Of a DNA stretch of 64,000 bases, positions 44,458-52,049 are shown piece after piece. The position numbers and the translations under genes are program-made. Position 1 is the first letter of the stretch. Each line of letters opens with the position of its first letter. Below the pieces are notes generated by a model that saw only the letters and a list, made by a program, of their open reading frames with translations, made no database searches and was not told the DNA's origin. This DNA is from Gemmatimonadota bacterium (GTDB lineage: Bacteria; Gemmatimonadota; Gemmatimonadetes; Gemmatimonadales; Gemmatimonadaceae). Location of the stretch: contig JAZKBK010000002.1 of the NCBI GenBank assembly GCA_040388625.1, forward strand, positions 310,001 through 374,000, in the 5' to 3' direction.

Positions 44458-45390
44458 ATGGAAACGTCAACCGAATTCAACGCAGCGGATTTCGAGCCTG
44501 GCGTCGGTATAACACCGGCTGTCCAGTGGCTCATCGCGCTCAACGTACTGGTTTATTTCATCCAGCTGACGTCGCCAGTCGGGACGGCAGACGTTGCGGC
44601 GTGGCTGGGTCTGTCGGCGACGGAGTTTCCGGCCCACTGGTGGGCGATCGGCACCTACATGTTCGTACACGCAGGCTTCGCGCACATCGCGACGAACATG
44701 ATCATGCTGTGGATGTTCGGCCCACGCGTGGAACGCGCGTTCGGAACGCGTGCATTCACCTACTTCTATCTGTGGTGCGGACTCGGCGGCGGAATATTCC
44801 ATCTGCTGTTCGAGCAGCACAGCGGAGTGATCGGTGCGTCCGGCGCGGTGGTCGGTGTGGTTCTCGCCTACGCGCTAAAGTGGCCCGACGACGAGGTCTA
44901 CATACTCGGCGTCATGCCGATTCGTGCAGTGTGGCTCGCAGTGTGGACGATCGCGTGGAACGTGGGGATGGCGTTCGCGGACTTCACGGGATATTCCAGC
45001 GGGTCGGTCGCGTTCATGACGCACGTCGGCGGCCTCGTCTTCGCGTGGATCTATCTGCACGCGCCGAACAGCTCGAGCTTCGACAAGATTCGCCGTCACG
45101 TCGCGACTGTGCCGGATGATTCCAACCCGCAACCGATTCCCAAGATGCAACGTCCGCAGAAGCGTCGCGACGGATTGCCAAGTGCGGATGAAGCGGTGGC
45201 GCGCAGCAACGCGATAGTGAAACGGCGCCCGCAGACTCCGATGATATCAGCGCCGAATCCGAATCCAAAACAGCGCGCCGAAGACGTGAACGGATTGCTG
45301 GACAAGATTTCGCGGGAAGGCATGGGGAGTCTGTCCGGTGACGAGCGAGCGCTGCTGCAGGAGATTTCGAGGAAGCTGCGCGGGTCCTGA
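44458..45390 (+). CDS. Rhomboid intramembrane serine protease with C-terminal extension
   Basis: A 310-residue six-helix rhomboid protease. The catalytic dyad is visible: Ser128 in IGASGAVVG and His189 in MTHVGG; the HIATNMIMLW stretch with the oxyanion residues precedes it. The last 100 residues are a soluble tail ending in DKISREGMGSLSGDERALLQEISRKL, the DUF6576-like motif found on many such rhomboids. ATG 44458 is 24 bases after the ddl stop; an earlier frame start overlaps ddl and is rejected. Confidence 0.9.
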   Translation: METSTEFNAADFEPGVGITPAVQWLIALNVLVYFIQLTSPVGTADVAAWLGLSATEFPAHWWAIGTYMFVHAGFAHIATNMIMLWMFGPRVERAFGTRAFTYFYLWCGLGGGIFHLLFEQHSGVIGASGAVVGVVLAYALKWPDDEVYILGVMPIRAVWLAVWTIAWNVGMAFADFTGYSSGSVAFMTHVGGLVFAWIYLHAPNSSSFDKIRRHVATVPDDSNPQPIPKMQRPQKRRDGLPSADEAVARSNAIVKRRPQTPMISAPNPNPKQRAEDVNGLLDKISREGMGSLSGDERALLQEISRKLRGS

Positions 45391-45451
45391 GCGCGCGTTT
45401 CGTTCCGGAGAACGGGACATCAATCCAATCTCGATCGCATTTTACGTGACA

Positions 45452-45471
45452 GGCAGGGATGCATCCCTGCC
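45452..45471. repeat. Diverged palindromic repeat, copy 4
   Basis: GGCAGGGATGCATCCCTGCC, a perfect palindrome with the same design as the family core (arm, GATNNATC centre, arm) and followed by the same CCTAC. Both arms changed in step, which keeps the hairpin. Confidence 0.65.
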
Positions 45472-45542
45472 CTACAGTAGTCCGGCATCGCTGTCGATGG
45501 CCGGCGTCGTTGTTCCGGAGATCCATAACAATCGATGACCGA

Positions 45543-45562
45543 GGCGCGGACACATCCGTGCC
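45543..45562. repeat. Diverged palindromic repeat, copy 5
   Basis: GGCGCGGACACATCCGTGCC with right flank CCTGCAGCGGG. It follows copy 4 by 71 bases in the rhomboid-queF gap. The one imperfect arm base pair leaves a G-T wobble. Confidence 0.65.
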
Positions 45563-45605
45563 CTGCAGCGGGAATCACGGCCCCATGTCAGCTTAGATTT
45601 GTAGG

Positions 45606-46016
45606 ATGCCAAAGCCACAACTGCTCGAAGTGTTTCCGAATCCATACGTTGATCGGGACTATGAGATTCACATGGACTGTCCCGAGTTCACGTCGCTGTG
45701 TCCGCTTGGCGGGATCGAAGGCGATGCGAGTGATCTGACTGCACTCGAAGGCGGCGCTCCGGATTTCGCGACCATTCGAATCACGTACTTCCCTGGCGAT
45801 TCCTGCGTGGAGCTGAAGAGCCTCAAGCTCTATCTGTGGAGCTTCCGCAATGACGGGATCTTCTACGAGCGCGCAGTCAATCGAATTCTGGATGATATCG
45901 TCGAGCGCGTGAAGCCGAAGTGGATGCGTGTTGTCGGTGACTTCAATCTGCGTGGCGGGATCAAGTCGGTGATCACTGCGTCGAACGGAACCAGACCGGA
46001 TACACGGAATCTCTGA
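45606..46016 (+). CDS. queF: NADPH-dependent preQ0 reductase QueF
   Basis: Reduces preQ0 to preQ1 for queuosine in tRNA. The 136 residues have the family core: PEFTSLCP with the nucleophilic Cys32, then PDFATIRITYFPGDSCVELKS and LYLWSFRNDGIFYE. One odd point: about 14 extra residues (IEGDASDLTALEGG) lie between the Cys motif and PDFATI, which are normally a few residues apart. Other queuosine genes are not in the window. Confidence 0.93.
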   Translation: MPKPQLLEVFPNPYVDRDYEIHMDCPEFTSLCPLGGIEGDASDLTALEGGAPDFATIRITYFPGDSCVELKSLKLYLWSFRNDGIFYERAVNRILDDIVERVKPKWMRVVGDFNLRGGIKSVITASNGTRPDTRNL

Positions 46017-46022
46017 ACGGCG

Positions 46023-46523
46023 TTACATCGATCCAAAGGCGAGATCGGCGCAGGCGACTGGAGCGCTAGCAGAAGGAGCTCGGGACGCTGCGGGAGTCGC
46101 GACGACGGCGTAGGAAGCCGAAGGAGATAGCGTTTCCGGAATGGCGGCTTCGGCAGCGCCAGAGCCATCTGCATGGATATTGAAGTCCGCGTATCTGTTG
46201 GCCGGACCAATGATGTTGCCCTGCGACGCGCAGGTGCCGGACTTGAGACTCCAGGCGTACGTTTCGCCGGCCACACTATTCTCCAGCGACATGAGGATGT
46301 GTACCCATCCAGGCGTGGGGCTCGGCGTTACGGATGCAGCTCCGGCGATGCCGCCCGTTCCGGCACTGTGCATGGCGCCGAGCCACAGCGGAGTTGGCTT
46401 GGGCGGCGGTAGAACGCCGAGTGTGTTGGGCGCATCGTAGGACTGGGCCGCGCACGAGGCACAGGCAGCTCCAATCGCTGCTACGACGGCAAAGTTGCGA
46501 AGGACATTGGAAAACAGTGGCAT
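46023..46523 (-). CDS. Small exported protein, probable lipoprotein
   Basis: A 166-residue protein with a signal ending in ACASC, a possible lipobox. The mature part is Ala/Pro-rich, with two further cysteines (GTCASQG, VACADL) and a beta-sandwich-like repeat pattern reminiscent of CHRD-like anti-sigma or superoxide-dismutase-like envelope domains, but the similarity is too weak to assign. ATG 46523 gives the signal peptide; an in-frame start at 46634 overlaps the next gene on the other strand. Convergent with queF. Confidence 0.6.
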   Translation of the reverse strand: MPLFSNVLRNFAVVAAIGAACASCAAQSYDAPNTLGVLPPPKPTPLWLGAMHSAGTGGIAGAASVTPSPTPGWVHILMSLENSVAGETYAWSLKSGTCASQGNIIGPANRYADFNIHADGSGAAEAAIPETLSPSASYAVVATPAASRAPSASAPVACADLAFGSM

Positions 46524-46599
46524 TTCGGCCAGATTAATGCAATTTCCGGGCACAGCGCTCGCGACGGTCCCGTCGTCGATCAATTCAATCCGATTCCCA

Positions 46600-46983
46600 A
46601 TGCCAACCAGGTTCTTCGGATTACGTACTGTCATTTACCACGTGGCGGATCTACAGGCCGCGAAGAAATGGTACGCGCTCGCGATGGGCGTCGAGCCTTA
46701 CTTCGACGAGCCATTCTACGTGGGCTTCAACATCGGTGGCTTCGAGCTGGGGCTGGATCCGGATTCCGCGAGTGGCATGAGCGGCACCGGCGGGACGACG
46801 GCTTACTGGGGAGTGGAGAGTGTCGAGCGTGCACTCGTGGATCTCGTCGAGGCAGGAGCAACGCTCAAGGCGCCAGCGACGGACGTCGGCGATGGGATTC
46901 GTGTGGGGACCGTGCTGGATCCGTTCGGCAACGAGCTGGGCGTGATAGAGAATCCACACTTCAAGCTCGTCGACGTGCGCTGA
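46600..46983 (+). CDS. Glyoxalase/VOC-superfamily protein
   Basis: A 127-residue vicinal-oxygen-chelate fold protein: FGLRTVIYHVADLQAAKKWY opens a beta-alpha-beta-beta-beta unit, with a second unit ending DPFGNELGVIENP. The His and the Glu near the end occupy usual metal-ligand positions. Members include glyoxalase, antibiotic-resistance and dioxygenase types; the substrate cannot be told. ATG 46600 gives the natural N-terminus. The gene meets the MFS gene head-on, 11 bases apart. Confidence 0.8.
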   Translation: MPTRFFGLRTVIYHVADLQAAKKWYALAMGVEPYFDEPFYVGFNIGGFELGLDPDSASGMSGTGGTTAYWGVESVERALVDLVEAGATLKAPATDVGDGIRVGTVLDPFGNELGVIENPHFKLVDVR

Positions 46984-46994
46984 CCGCTGGAGCT

Positions 46995-48224
46995 CTAGCG
47001 CACCTCTCCCGTCGTTCCAAACATCACTCCGTGCTTCTCCGGCCCGAAGTAAGTCAGGACTGCAATCACCACGGCAGCACACGCGGCGACAACCGCCAGC
47101 GCATACGCGTAGTTCCCACCGTGGCTCGCAGCAAATCCCGCCTGCAACGCAGCGTTCCCCGAGGCCAGCAGATTGCCAAGCTGATACGCGAAACCGGGGA
47201 AGGTTCCGCGCACCTCGTCCGGTGACAGCTCGTTGAGATGAACCGGAACGACACCCCACGCTCCCTGCACCGCGACCTGCATCAGGAACGCACCGAGTCC
47301 AAGTAGAATCGGTGTCGCGCTGAACGCCCACAACGGTATGATCGGCAACGCTATCAGCGCTCCAAACACGATCGCCTTTCTTCGTCCGATGCGCTGTGAC
47401 AGTGCACCAAACGCGAGGCCACCGGTTATCGCTCCGACGTTGCCGATGATCGACACGATACTCACCGTGTGCGTCGTGAACTTGTGCTGGATCTGCAGGA
47501 AGGCCGGATACAGATCCTGCGTGCCGTGACTGAAGAGATTGAACGCGGTCATTAGCACAACCACGTAGATGAACAACGGCCAACGCTTCTTCAATACGCT
47601 CATCAGACTCTGCGTCGGTCGCTCGCGCATCCTGTTCCACGCAGGCGATTCCTGCACATTGCGGCGAATGAACAGCACCAGCAACGCCGGCAGCACACCG
47701 ACCATGAACATGCCGCGCCATCCTATACGGTCGAACAGCAAGCCGTACACGACAGACGCGAGCAGATAGCCGAACGGATAGCCGGTCTGAAGAATTCCCG
47801 ATGCTATGCCGCGTGCCTTCGCTGGAATGGTCTCCATGGTGAGAGACGCGCCGAGTCCCCACTCACCGCCCATCGCGAATCCGAATGCGGTACGCAACAC
47901 CAGCAGTGCAACGATCGATGGCGCGAATGCCGACGCGAATTCCAGTATCGAGAACAGCAGGATGTCGATCATGAGCACTGGTCTGCGGCCAAACCGGTCG
48001 GCCAACATTCCGAACACCAGCGCTCCGGCGGGGCGCGCAGCGAGTGTCAACGTTATCGCGACGGCTACTGCCTTGACATCAGTCCCGAACTCCTTCGCGA
48101 TGGCGGCGAGCATGAACACCATGAGAAAGAAATCGAATGCGTCGAGAGTCCAGCCGAGGAAGCTTGCGACGAGCGCGCTTCGCTGGTTACGGTCGAACTC
48201 CTTCCACTCGCTCATCACACTCAT
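46995..48224 (-). CDS. MFS transporter, sugar-acid/carboxylate type
   Basis: A 409-residue inner-membrane transporter with about twelve helices. SFLGWTLDAFDFFLMVFML in the first helix and GMLADRFGRRPVLMIDI in the 2-3 loop are MFS hallmarks; the opening resembles sialic acid (NanT) and monocarboxylate symporters. The start is ATG 48224, whose bases overlap the TGA of the upstream regulator gene (ATGA), so the two are translationally coupled. An in-frame start at 48323 lies inside the regulator. The regulator probably controls this transport according to a cell metabolite. Confidence 0.88.
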   Translation of the reverse strand: MSVMSEWKEFDRNQRSALVASFLGWTLDAFDFFLMVFMLAAIAKEFGTDVKAVAVAITLTLAARPAGALVFGMLADRFGRRPVLMIDILLFSILEFASAFAPSIVALLVLRTAFGFAMGGEWGLGASLTMETIPAKARGIASGILQTGYPFGYLLASVVYGLLFDRIGWRGMFMVGVLPALLVLFIRRNVQESPAWNRMRERPTQSLMSVLKKRWPLFIYVVVLMTAFNLFSHGTQDLYPAFLQIQHKFTTHTVSIVSIIGNVGAITGGLAFGALSQRIGRRKAIVFGALIALPIIPLWAFSATPILLGLGAFLMQVAVQGAWGVVPVHLNELSPDEVRGTFPGFAYQLGNLLASGNAALQAGFAASHGGNYAYALAVVAACAAVVIAVLTYFGPEKHGVMFGTTGEVR

Positions 48225-48901
48225 CCGAGCAGGTCGAACCTCACCCCGCGCCTTGCCCGGCGGCGTTTTCTGGGACCGTACCTGAAGAGTTGCGCAGGCC
48301 GTCCGCGACCCTCGCTGCGCCATTCATCCGTCGGCTCGACGAGTGCGGCGGCGGTGAGCGCGCGACGAAAGCTCGCCTTGTGCAGTCTCCGTCCAAGCAG
48401 CAGCTCGTACATGTGCTGCAGCTCGCTCAACGTGAACGTTGCCGGCAACAACCTGAAGGCGACCGGATACAGATCCAGCCGATCGCGGACGGCGTTCACG
48501 GACTCCTGCAGCATCTGATTCTGTCGCTCGGTGAGCGGCGGGAGTTCGCTCAGGAGAAACCACTGGAACTCGGCACCCTGCACCGTTGCTTCGCCCATCG
48601 GAACGAGGGCGACGTACACGATCGACAGATCGGAGCCGCCAGGATGGGGACCTTCGCTGAAAGCGCCGACCTGTGTGCTCCAGATGGATGCGGCGCCCGC
48701 GCTTCGCCTGATCGCATGCTGTGCAAGATCGTCGAGTCCCTCGCCATTCCGTGATGCACTCCACGGAAGCACCCAGCGCACAGACTTCTCTCGACCTTCG
48801 CTGCGCCGCTCGAGCAACACCGCGAGCTGGTTGTCGCGTGGAGTAAGTGCGACTACGTCAACGGTATAATGCTGACGTTTTTCCCGGGGCTCTCTGGTCA
48901 C
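48221..48901 (-). CDS. NUDIX-type transcriptional regulator (NrtR-like)
   Basis: A 226-residue protein with an N-terminal NUDIX fold (about 10-140) and a C-terminal winged helix (about 145-226) with FRLLPATFTLSELQHMYELL and LHKASFRRAL, the NrtR signature. The Nudix box is broken (no REUxEE; SRNGEGLDDLAQHAIRR stands there), so it should bind a nucleotide-like effector without cutting it. NrtR members repress NAD or sugar metabolism genes and sense ADP-ribose or related compounds. GTG start; the promoter upstream carries a palindromic operator. The MFS gene follows in the same operon. Confidence 0.85.
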   Translation of the reverse strand: MTREPREKRQHYTVDVVALTPRDNQLAVLLERRSEGREKSVRWVLPWSASRNGEGLDDLAQHAIRRSAGAASIWSTQVGAFSEGPHPGGSDLSIVYVALVPMGEATVQGAEFQWFLLSELPPLTERQNQMLQESVNAVRDRLDLYPVAFRLLPATFTLSELQHMYELLLGRRLHKASFRRALTAAALVEPTDEWRSEGRGRPAQLFRYGPRKRRRARRGVRFDLLG

Positions 48902-48906
48902 GCAGC

Positions 48907-48936
48907 ATATTAGTCACATATTGTGACTAATGTCAA
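48907..48936 (-). promoter_or_regulatory. Promoter with operator of the NrtR-like regulator operon
   Basis: On the minus strand, TTGACA (48936-48931) is a perfect -35; TAATAT (48912-48907) is a -10 with 18-base spacing. The spacer is filled by a palindrome with 10-bp arms, ATTAGTCACA and TGTGACTAAT (48909-48918 and 48922-48931), which contains TTAGT-N11-ACTAA. A repressor here would block polymerase directly. The predicted start of transcription is at or next to the GTG start codon 48901, so the mRNA may be leaderless. Confidence 0.8.
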
Positions 48937-48987
48937 GGATAGAATACGAATGCGTTGTGACAACTTCGGTGCAGGTGATATACGACT

Positions 48988-50802
48988 TCAGGGAGTGATG
49001 GTCAACCCGTCGCCGCGCTTCGCGACTGGCGGTATTGTGATCGGAAGATGGCCCGATGCAGGCAAGAGGCCAGTTATGACTTGAGCTGCCGACTGCTGGC
49101 TTACGTTTGCACCATCCCAGCCGACGACGTAGGTAGGAGTGCTGGGAATCTGAGAAAGCAGGTACGGATTTCCGAACGAAACCACAACAACCTTGCGGCC
49201 CCTGGCGACGAGACTGGAGAGCCAGTCGGCGAACGCCTGCGGCGCATCGACGCTCGTGACGTTCCAGCTCTGCCCTACGTAGGATGAAACGATGGTCACA
49301 TCTGCAGAGTCGGCCATCGCTGCGAGGCGGGGATAGTTGACGGCTGGATCGTCCGACATGACGAATTCCATACGAGTTGCGGGTGCCAGCTTGGCGAGCT
49401 CGGCGTTGAAGATCTGGCCAGCGCCGAGATCTGTACGACGCGCAACCGTCACCGAGAGGACCTTCGTGTTGGTCGAGAGCTTGAGCGGCAGGATGTGCGA
49501 TGAATCGCGGACGATCGTTATCGATCTGTTCGCCGCCTGCTGTGCCAGCGCGAGATGCGCGCTGTCGCCCACCGTTGTGCGCAGCGAGTCGAGGTTCGCG
49601 AAACGGTTGCGGTCGAGATTCAGCTTGCGCTTCATGGCGAGTATGCGCCTCGCCGCCTCCGATACGCGAGTCTCGCTGTAGCGTCCCTCGCTCACGCCGG
49701 CCACCACCGCGTCGATCGCGGCGGGAACGTCGAGGGGCTGGATCAGCACGTCGACGCCGGCTGCTACGGCGCGCTTGATTGCTTCCGTCGAGCCGTACTT
49801 GTCGGTCACGCCCTTCATGTCCATGGCATCGGAGATGACGAGTCCGTTGAATCCCAGCTCATTGCGCAGCAGTCCGGTTACCACGTTGGATGAGAGGGTT
49901 CCTGGCGCGCCGCTGCTATCGAGCGCCGGCATGGAGCCGTGGAATGTCATCACAGCGCCGACTCCCGCCTTGATCGCCGCGCGGAACGGGACAAGCTCCA
50001 CCGTATCGAGCCGAGCTCGGCTCACGTTCACGATTGGGAGAGCGAGGTGAGAGTTGGTCTCGGTGTCGCCGTGCCCCGGGAAGTGTTTCGCGGTGGCGAT
50101 CATCCCGTTGTCCTGCAACCCATGGATGAACGAGACTCCGAGGCGCGCGACCTCGTGTGGATCCTCGCCGTACGAGCGGGTGTTGATGACGGGGTTCGCG
50201 GGGTTGTTGTTGACGTCGAGGACCGGGGAAAAGTCGATGTGGATACCGAGTGCGCGGCCTTCGATCGCGGTGACCCGTCCCTCGGTGTACGTGAGCGCCG
50301 TGTCATTCGCCGCGCCGTACGCCATTTCTGATGGAAAGACCGTGGCGCCGCCGAGGTCGATGCCGTTGGGGACGAAGTAGCCGCCGCGGGCACGCATGCC
50401 TGCGCCCGTTTCGAGATCGGCGCCAACCAGTAGCGGAAGGGCGCTCATGCGCTGGAGCGCGTTGAGCTTGACGGCCATCTCGATGGGTGATCCGATGGAC
50501 ATCAGGATCCCGCCCACCTTTTGATCGGCGACGTACGACGTGACCTTGCGCCAGGTCTTCGCATCGGCCGGTACGTAGTCGGCGTAGATGTTGGGCCAGA
50601 CCATCTGGGCAGCGCGATCTCTGAGCGTCATGGTGGTCAGAACCGAGTCTGCCCACCGGTTGGCGTCAGATTCGACTGCTGCCCGCGACTTGCCAGCCGC
50701 CTGCGCAGCGGCGGACGATACTGGCACTGCCAGCGGGCAGAGCGCGGCGATAGCCACAAACATGGCGGCTGTCAGATGAGTGGTCGCAAGTCTCGAATGC
50801 AT
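48988..50802 (-). CDS. Exported glycoside hydrolase family 3 enzyme (NagZ-like)
   Basis: A 604-residue secreted hydrolase. After a signal peptide (ending SSAAAQAAG) comes the GH3 TIM barrel: LLVGADLETGAGMR, FSPVLDVNNNPANPVINTRSYGEDP, and the NagZ-type motif KHFPGHGDTETNSH, with the nucleophile region GLVISDAMDMKGV. A second GH3-C-like domain follows (about 390-600, VVVVSFGNPYLL). It probably removes N-acetylglucosamine from peptidoglycan fragments or chitin-like glycans. ATG 50802 is chosen, since longer in-frame starts add no signal-like sequence. Confidence 0.9.
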   Translation of the reverse strand: MHSRLATTHLTAAMFVAIAALCPLAVPVSSAAAQAAGKSRAAVESDANRWADSVLTTMTLRDRAAQMVWPNIYADYVPADAKTWRKVTSYVADQKVGGILMSIGSPIEMAVKLNALQRMSALPLLVGADLETGAGMRARGGYFVPNGIDLGGATVFPSEMAYGAANDTALTYTEGRVTAIEGRALGIHIDFSPVLDVNNNPANPVINTRSYGEDPHEVARLGVSFIHGLQDNGMIATAKHFPGHGDTETNSHLALPIVNVSRARLDTVELVPFRAAIKAGVGAVMTFHGSMPALDSSGAPGTLSSNVVTGLLRNELGFNGLVISDAMDMKGVTDKYGSTEAIKRAVAAGVDVLIQPLDVPAAIDAVVAGVSEGRYSETRVSEAARRILAMKRKLNLDRNRFANLDSLRTTVGDSAHLALAQQAANRSITIVRDSSHILPLKLSTNTKVLSVTVARRTDLGAGQIFNAELAKLAPATRMEFVMSDDPAVNYPRLAAMADSADVTIVSSYVGQSWNVTSVDAPQAFADWLSSLVARGRKVVVVSFGNPYLLSQIPSTPTYVVGWDGANVSQQSAAQVITGLLPASGHLPITIPPVAKRGDGLTITP

Positions 50803-51105
50803 GAAGTCAAAGGTAATTGCCGGCAAAGTCGTCGGAAAAGATCGTCGACCACTGTGGCACTCGTGCAACAGATGGCGCTGTTTTGGCCATATGCAGCCAC
50901 ACTTTCCAAGACCAGACCGTCGTAGGTCGCAAGGTTTTCGGTACTTTCGGCGATTTTCGTTGCTCAACCGGCCAATTTGTTGATGCGCGATGTGGAATCC
51001 AGGACTATTTTACTCGTAACCTTTTGTTTTCGACGCGTGGCCCAGAGTGTGTTTACTGGAACGCTACAGTCGGCGCTGCGCGCTCTTTTTGGCAATTCGG
51101 TTCAT
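50803..51105. other. Divergent intergenic region, GH3 and PEP-CTERM genes
   Basis: About 300 bases that should hold two divergent promoters. Sequences resembling a sigma-54 site (TGGCAC followed by TGCAA) were seen near 50853, but GG and GC are 7 rather than 10 bases apart. AT-richer parts lie at 51000-51035 (TTTTACTCG, CTTTTGTTTTCG). No riboswitch, repeat or small gene was recognised. Confidence 0.4.
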
Positions 51106-51975
51106 ATGAAGCACCATATTCTCACGGCAGGATCATTAGCGGTACTTCTCGTTGCTGCCTTTCTGGCTGCAACGCCGGTATCTGCGCAGGCCGTGAGGCG
51201 CGATACTGTACCGCGTGCGGGTCAGAAGCCGGTCGCGCGACGAGCGTCCGTCGACTCGCTGGTCGAGTGCTCGCCGGTTGCGACTTCGGTCAAGAAGAAG
51301 CCGGCTGTGCGGCGCAAGGCTCCGGTCCGCAAGGTGGCCTCGAACGTGGCACCCAAGCCGAAGCCGACGACAGCGAGCAAGGAGCACCGTCCGGTAGTAC
51401 GTCGCGCGCGGCGTGTCGTCCCCAAGGCCAAGCCCGCTGCCGCGCATTCGACGACCGTCGTCATGTGCCGTCCGGTTGGTCCAACGCCGGCGCTCGCCGA
51501 GGGTACGCCTACGGAGCAATCGGTGATTCCAGTGCCGCAGCTTGCCACCGCAACGCCGCCCGCAGCGCCGGTTGTCGAGGAAGAGGGGCCGCCGATCTTC
51601 GTATCGACGGCGCCTGGAATGCCGATGGCTGCGGCTGGTGGTGGGCGGTCGTGGCTGCCGTTTGGGCTCGTTCCGGCGATCTTCATCCCATTCGTTCACA
51701 ACGGCAAGACCCACAACGGGTTTACTACGCCGATCGATACGACGGGGACGCCACCGGATACGACGAAGACGCCAACTACGCCACCAGACACGACGAAGAC
51801 GCCAACTACTCCGCCAGACACGACGCCGGTGATTCCACCGCCGGGCGACACGGTACCGGTCATACCTCCTCCGGTCGTACCTCCCACAACTGTACCGGAG
51901 CCGGGCACTCTGGTATTGCTAGGATCAGGATTGCTGGGACTGGCGGGGGTAGTGCAGCGCAGGCGCAGGAAGTAG
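51106..51975 (+). CDS. PEP-CTERM surface protein
   Basis: A 289-residue exported protein. A signal peptide (LAVLLVAAFLAATPVSAQA) is followed by a region very rich in Lys and Arg (about 30-120), a central part with Pro/Ala, then tandem PDTTKTPTTP-type repeats (about 205-240) and the sorting signal PEPGTLVLLGSGLLGLAGV followed by a basic tail RRRRK. PEP-CTERM proteins are cleaved and transferred by an exosortase, usually in bacteria making exopolysaccharide. No exosortase gene is in the window. ATG 51106 gives the signal peptide. Confidence 0.85.
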   Translation: MKHHILTAGSLAVLLVAAFLAATPVSAQAVRRDTVPRAGQKPVARRASVDSLVECSPVATSVKKKPAVRRKAPVRKVASNVAPKPKPTTASKEHRPVVRRARRVVPKAKPAAAHSTTVVMCRPVGPTPALAEGTPTEQSVIPVPQLATATPPAAPVVEEEGPPIFVSTAPGMPMAAAGGGRSWLPFGLVPAIFIPFVHNGKTHNGFTTPIDTTGTPPDTTKTPTTPPDTTKTPTTPPDTTPVIPPPGDTVPVIPPPVVPPTTVPEPGTLVLLGSGLLGLAGVVQRRRRK

Positions 51976-51992
51976 TCGTTGGTTACGACTTT

Positions 51993-52049
51993 AATATCCG
52001 GGTTCGATCGCACGTAAATGGACCAGGCGCGGATATATCCGCGCCCTAC
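51993..52049. repeat. Dispersed palindromic repeat, copy 6
   Basis: Core GGCGCGGATATATCCGCGCC at 52026-52045 with left flank AATATCCGGGTTCGATCGCACGT... shortened here to AATATCCG, and GGACCAG before the core; right flank CCTAC. It separates two convergent genes and its last bases supply the stop codon (TAG) of the TMEM175-like gene. Confidence 0.85.

Noticed and set aside
45500-45605. A preQ1 riboswitch ahead of queF
   Set aside because: The gap is filled with palindromic repeat copies, and no preQ1 aptamer consensus was found.
47200-47862. 403-codon open frame (46651-47862, minus) overlapping the MFS gene
   Set aside because: Arg/His-rich shadow of the MFS gene in another frame with no homology.
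50850-50870. Sigma-54 promoter for the PEP-CTERM gene
   Set aside because: The GG and GC doublets are 7 bases apart rather than 10, and the position is 240 bases from the start.
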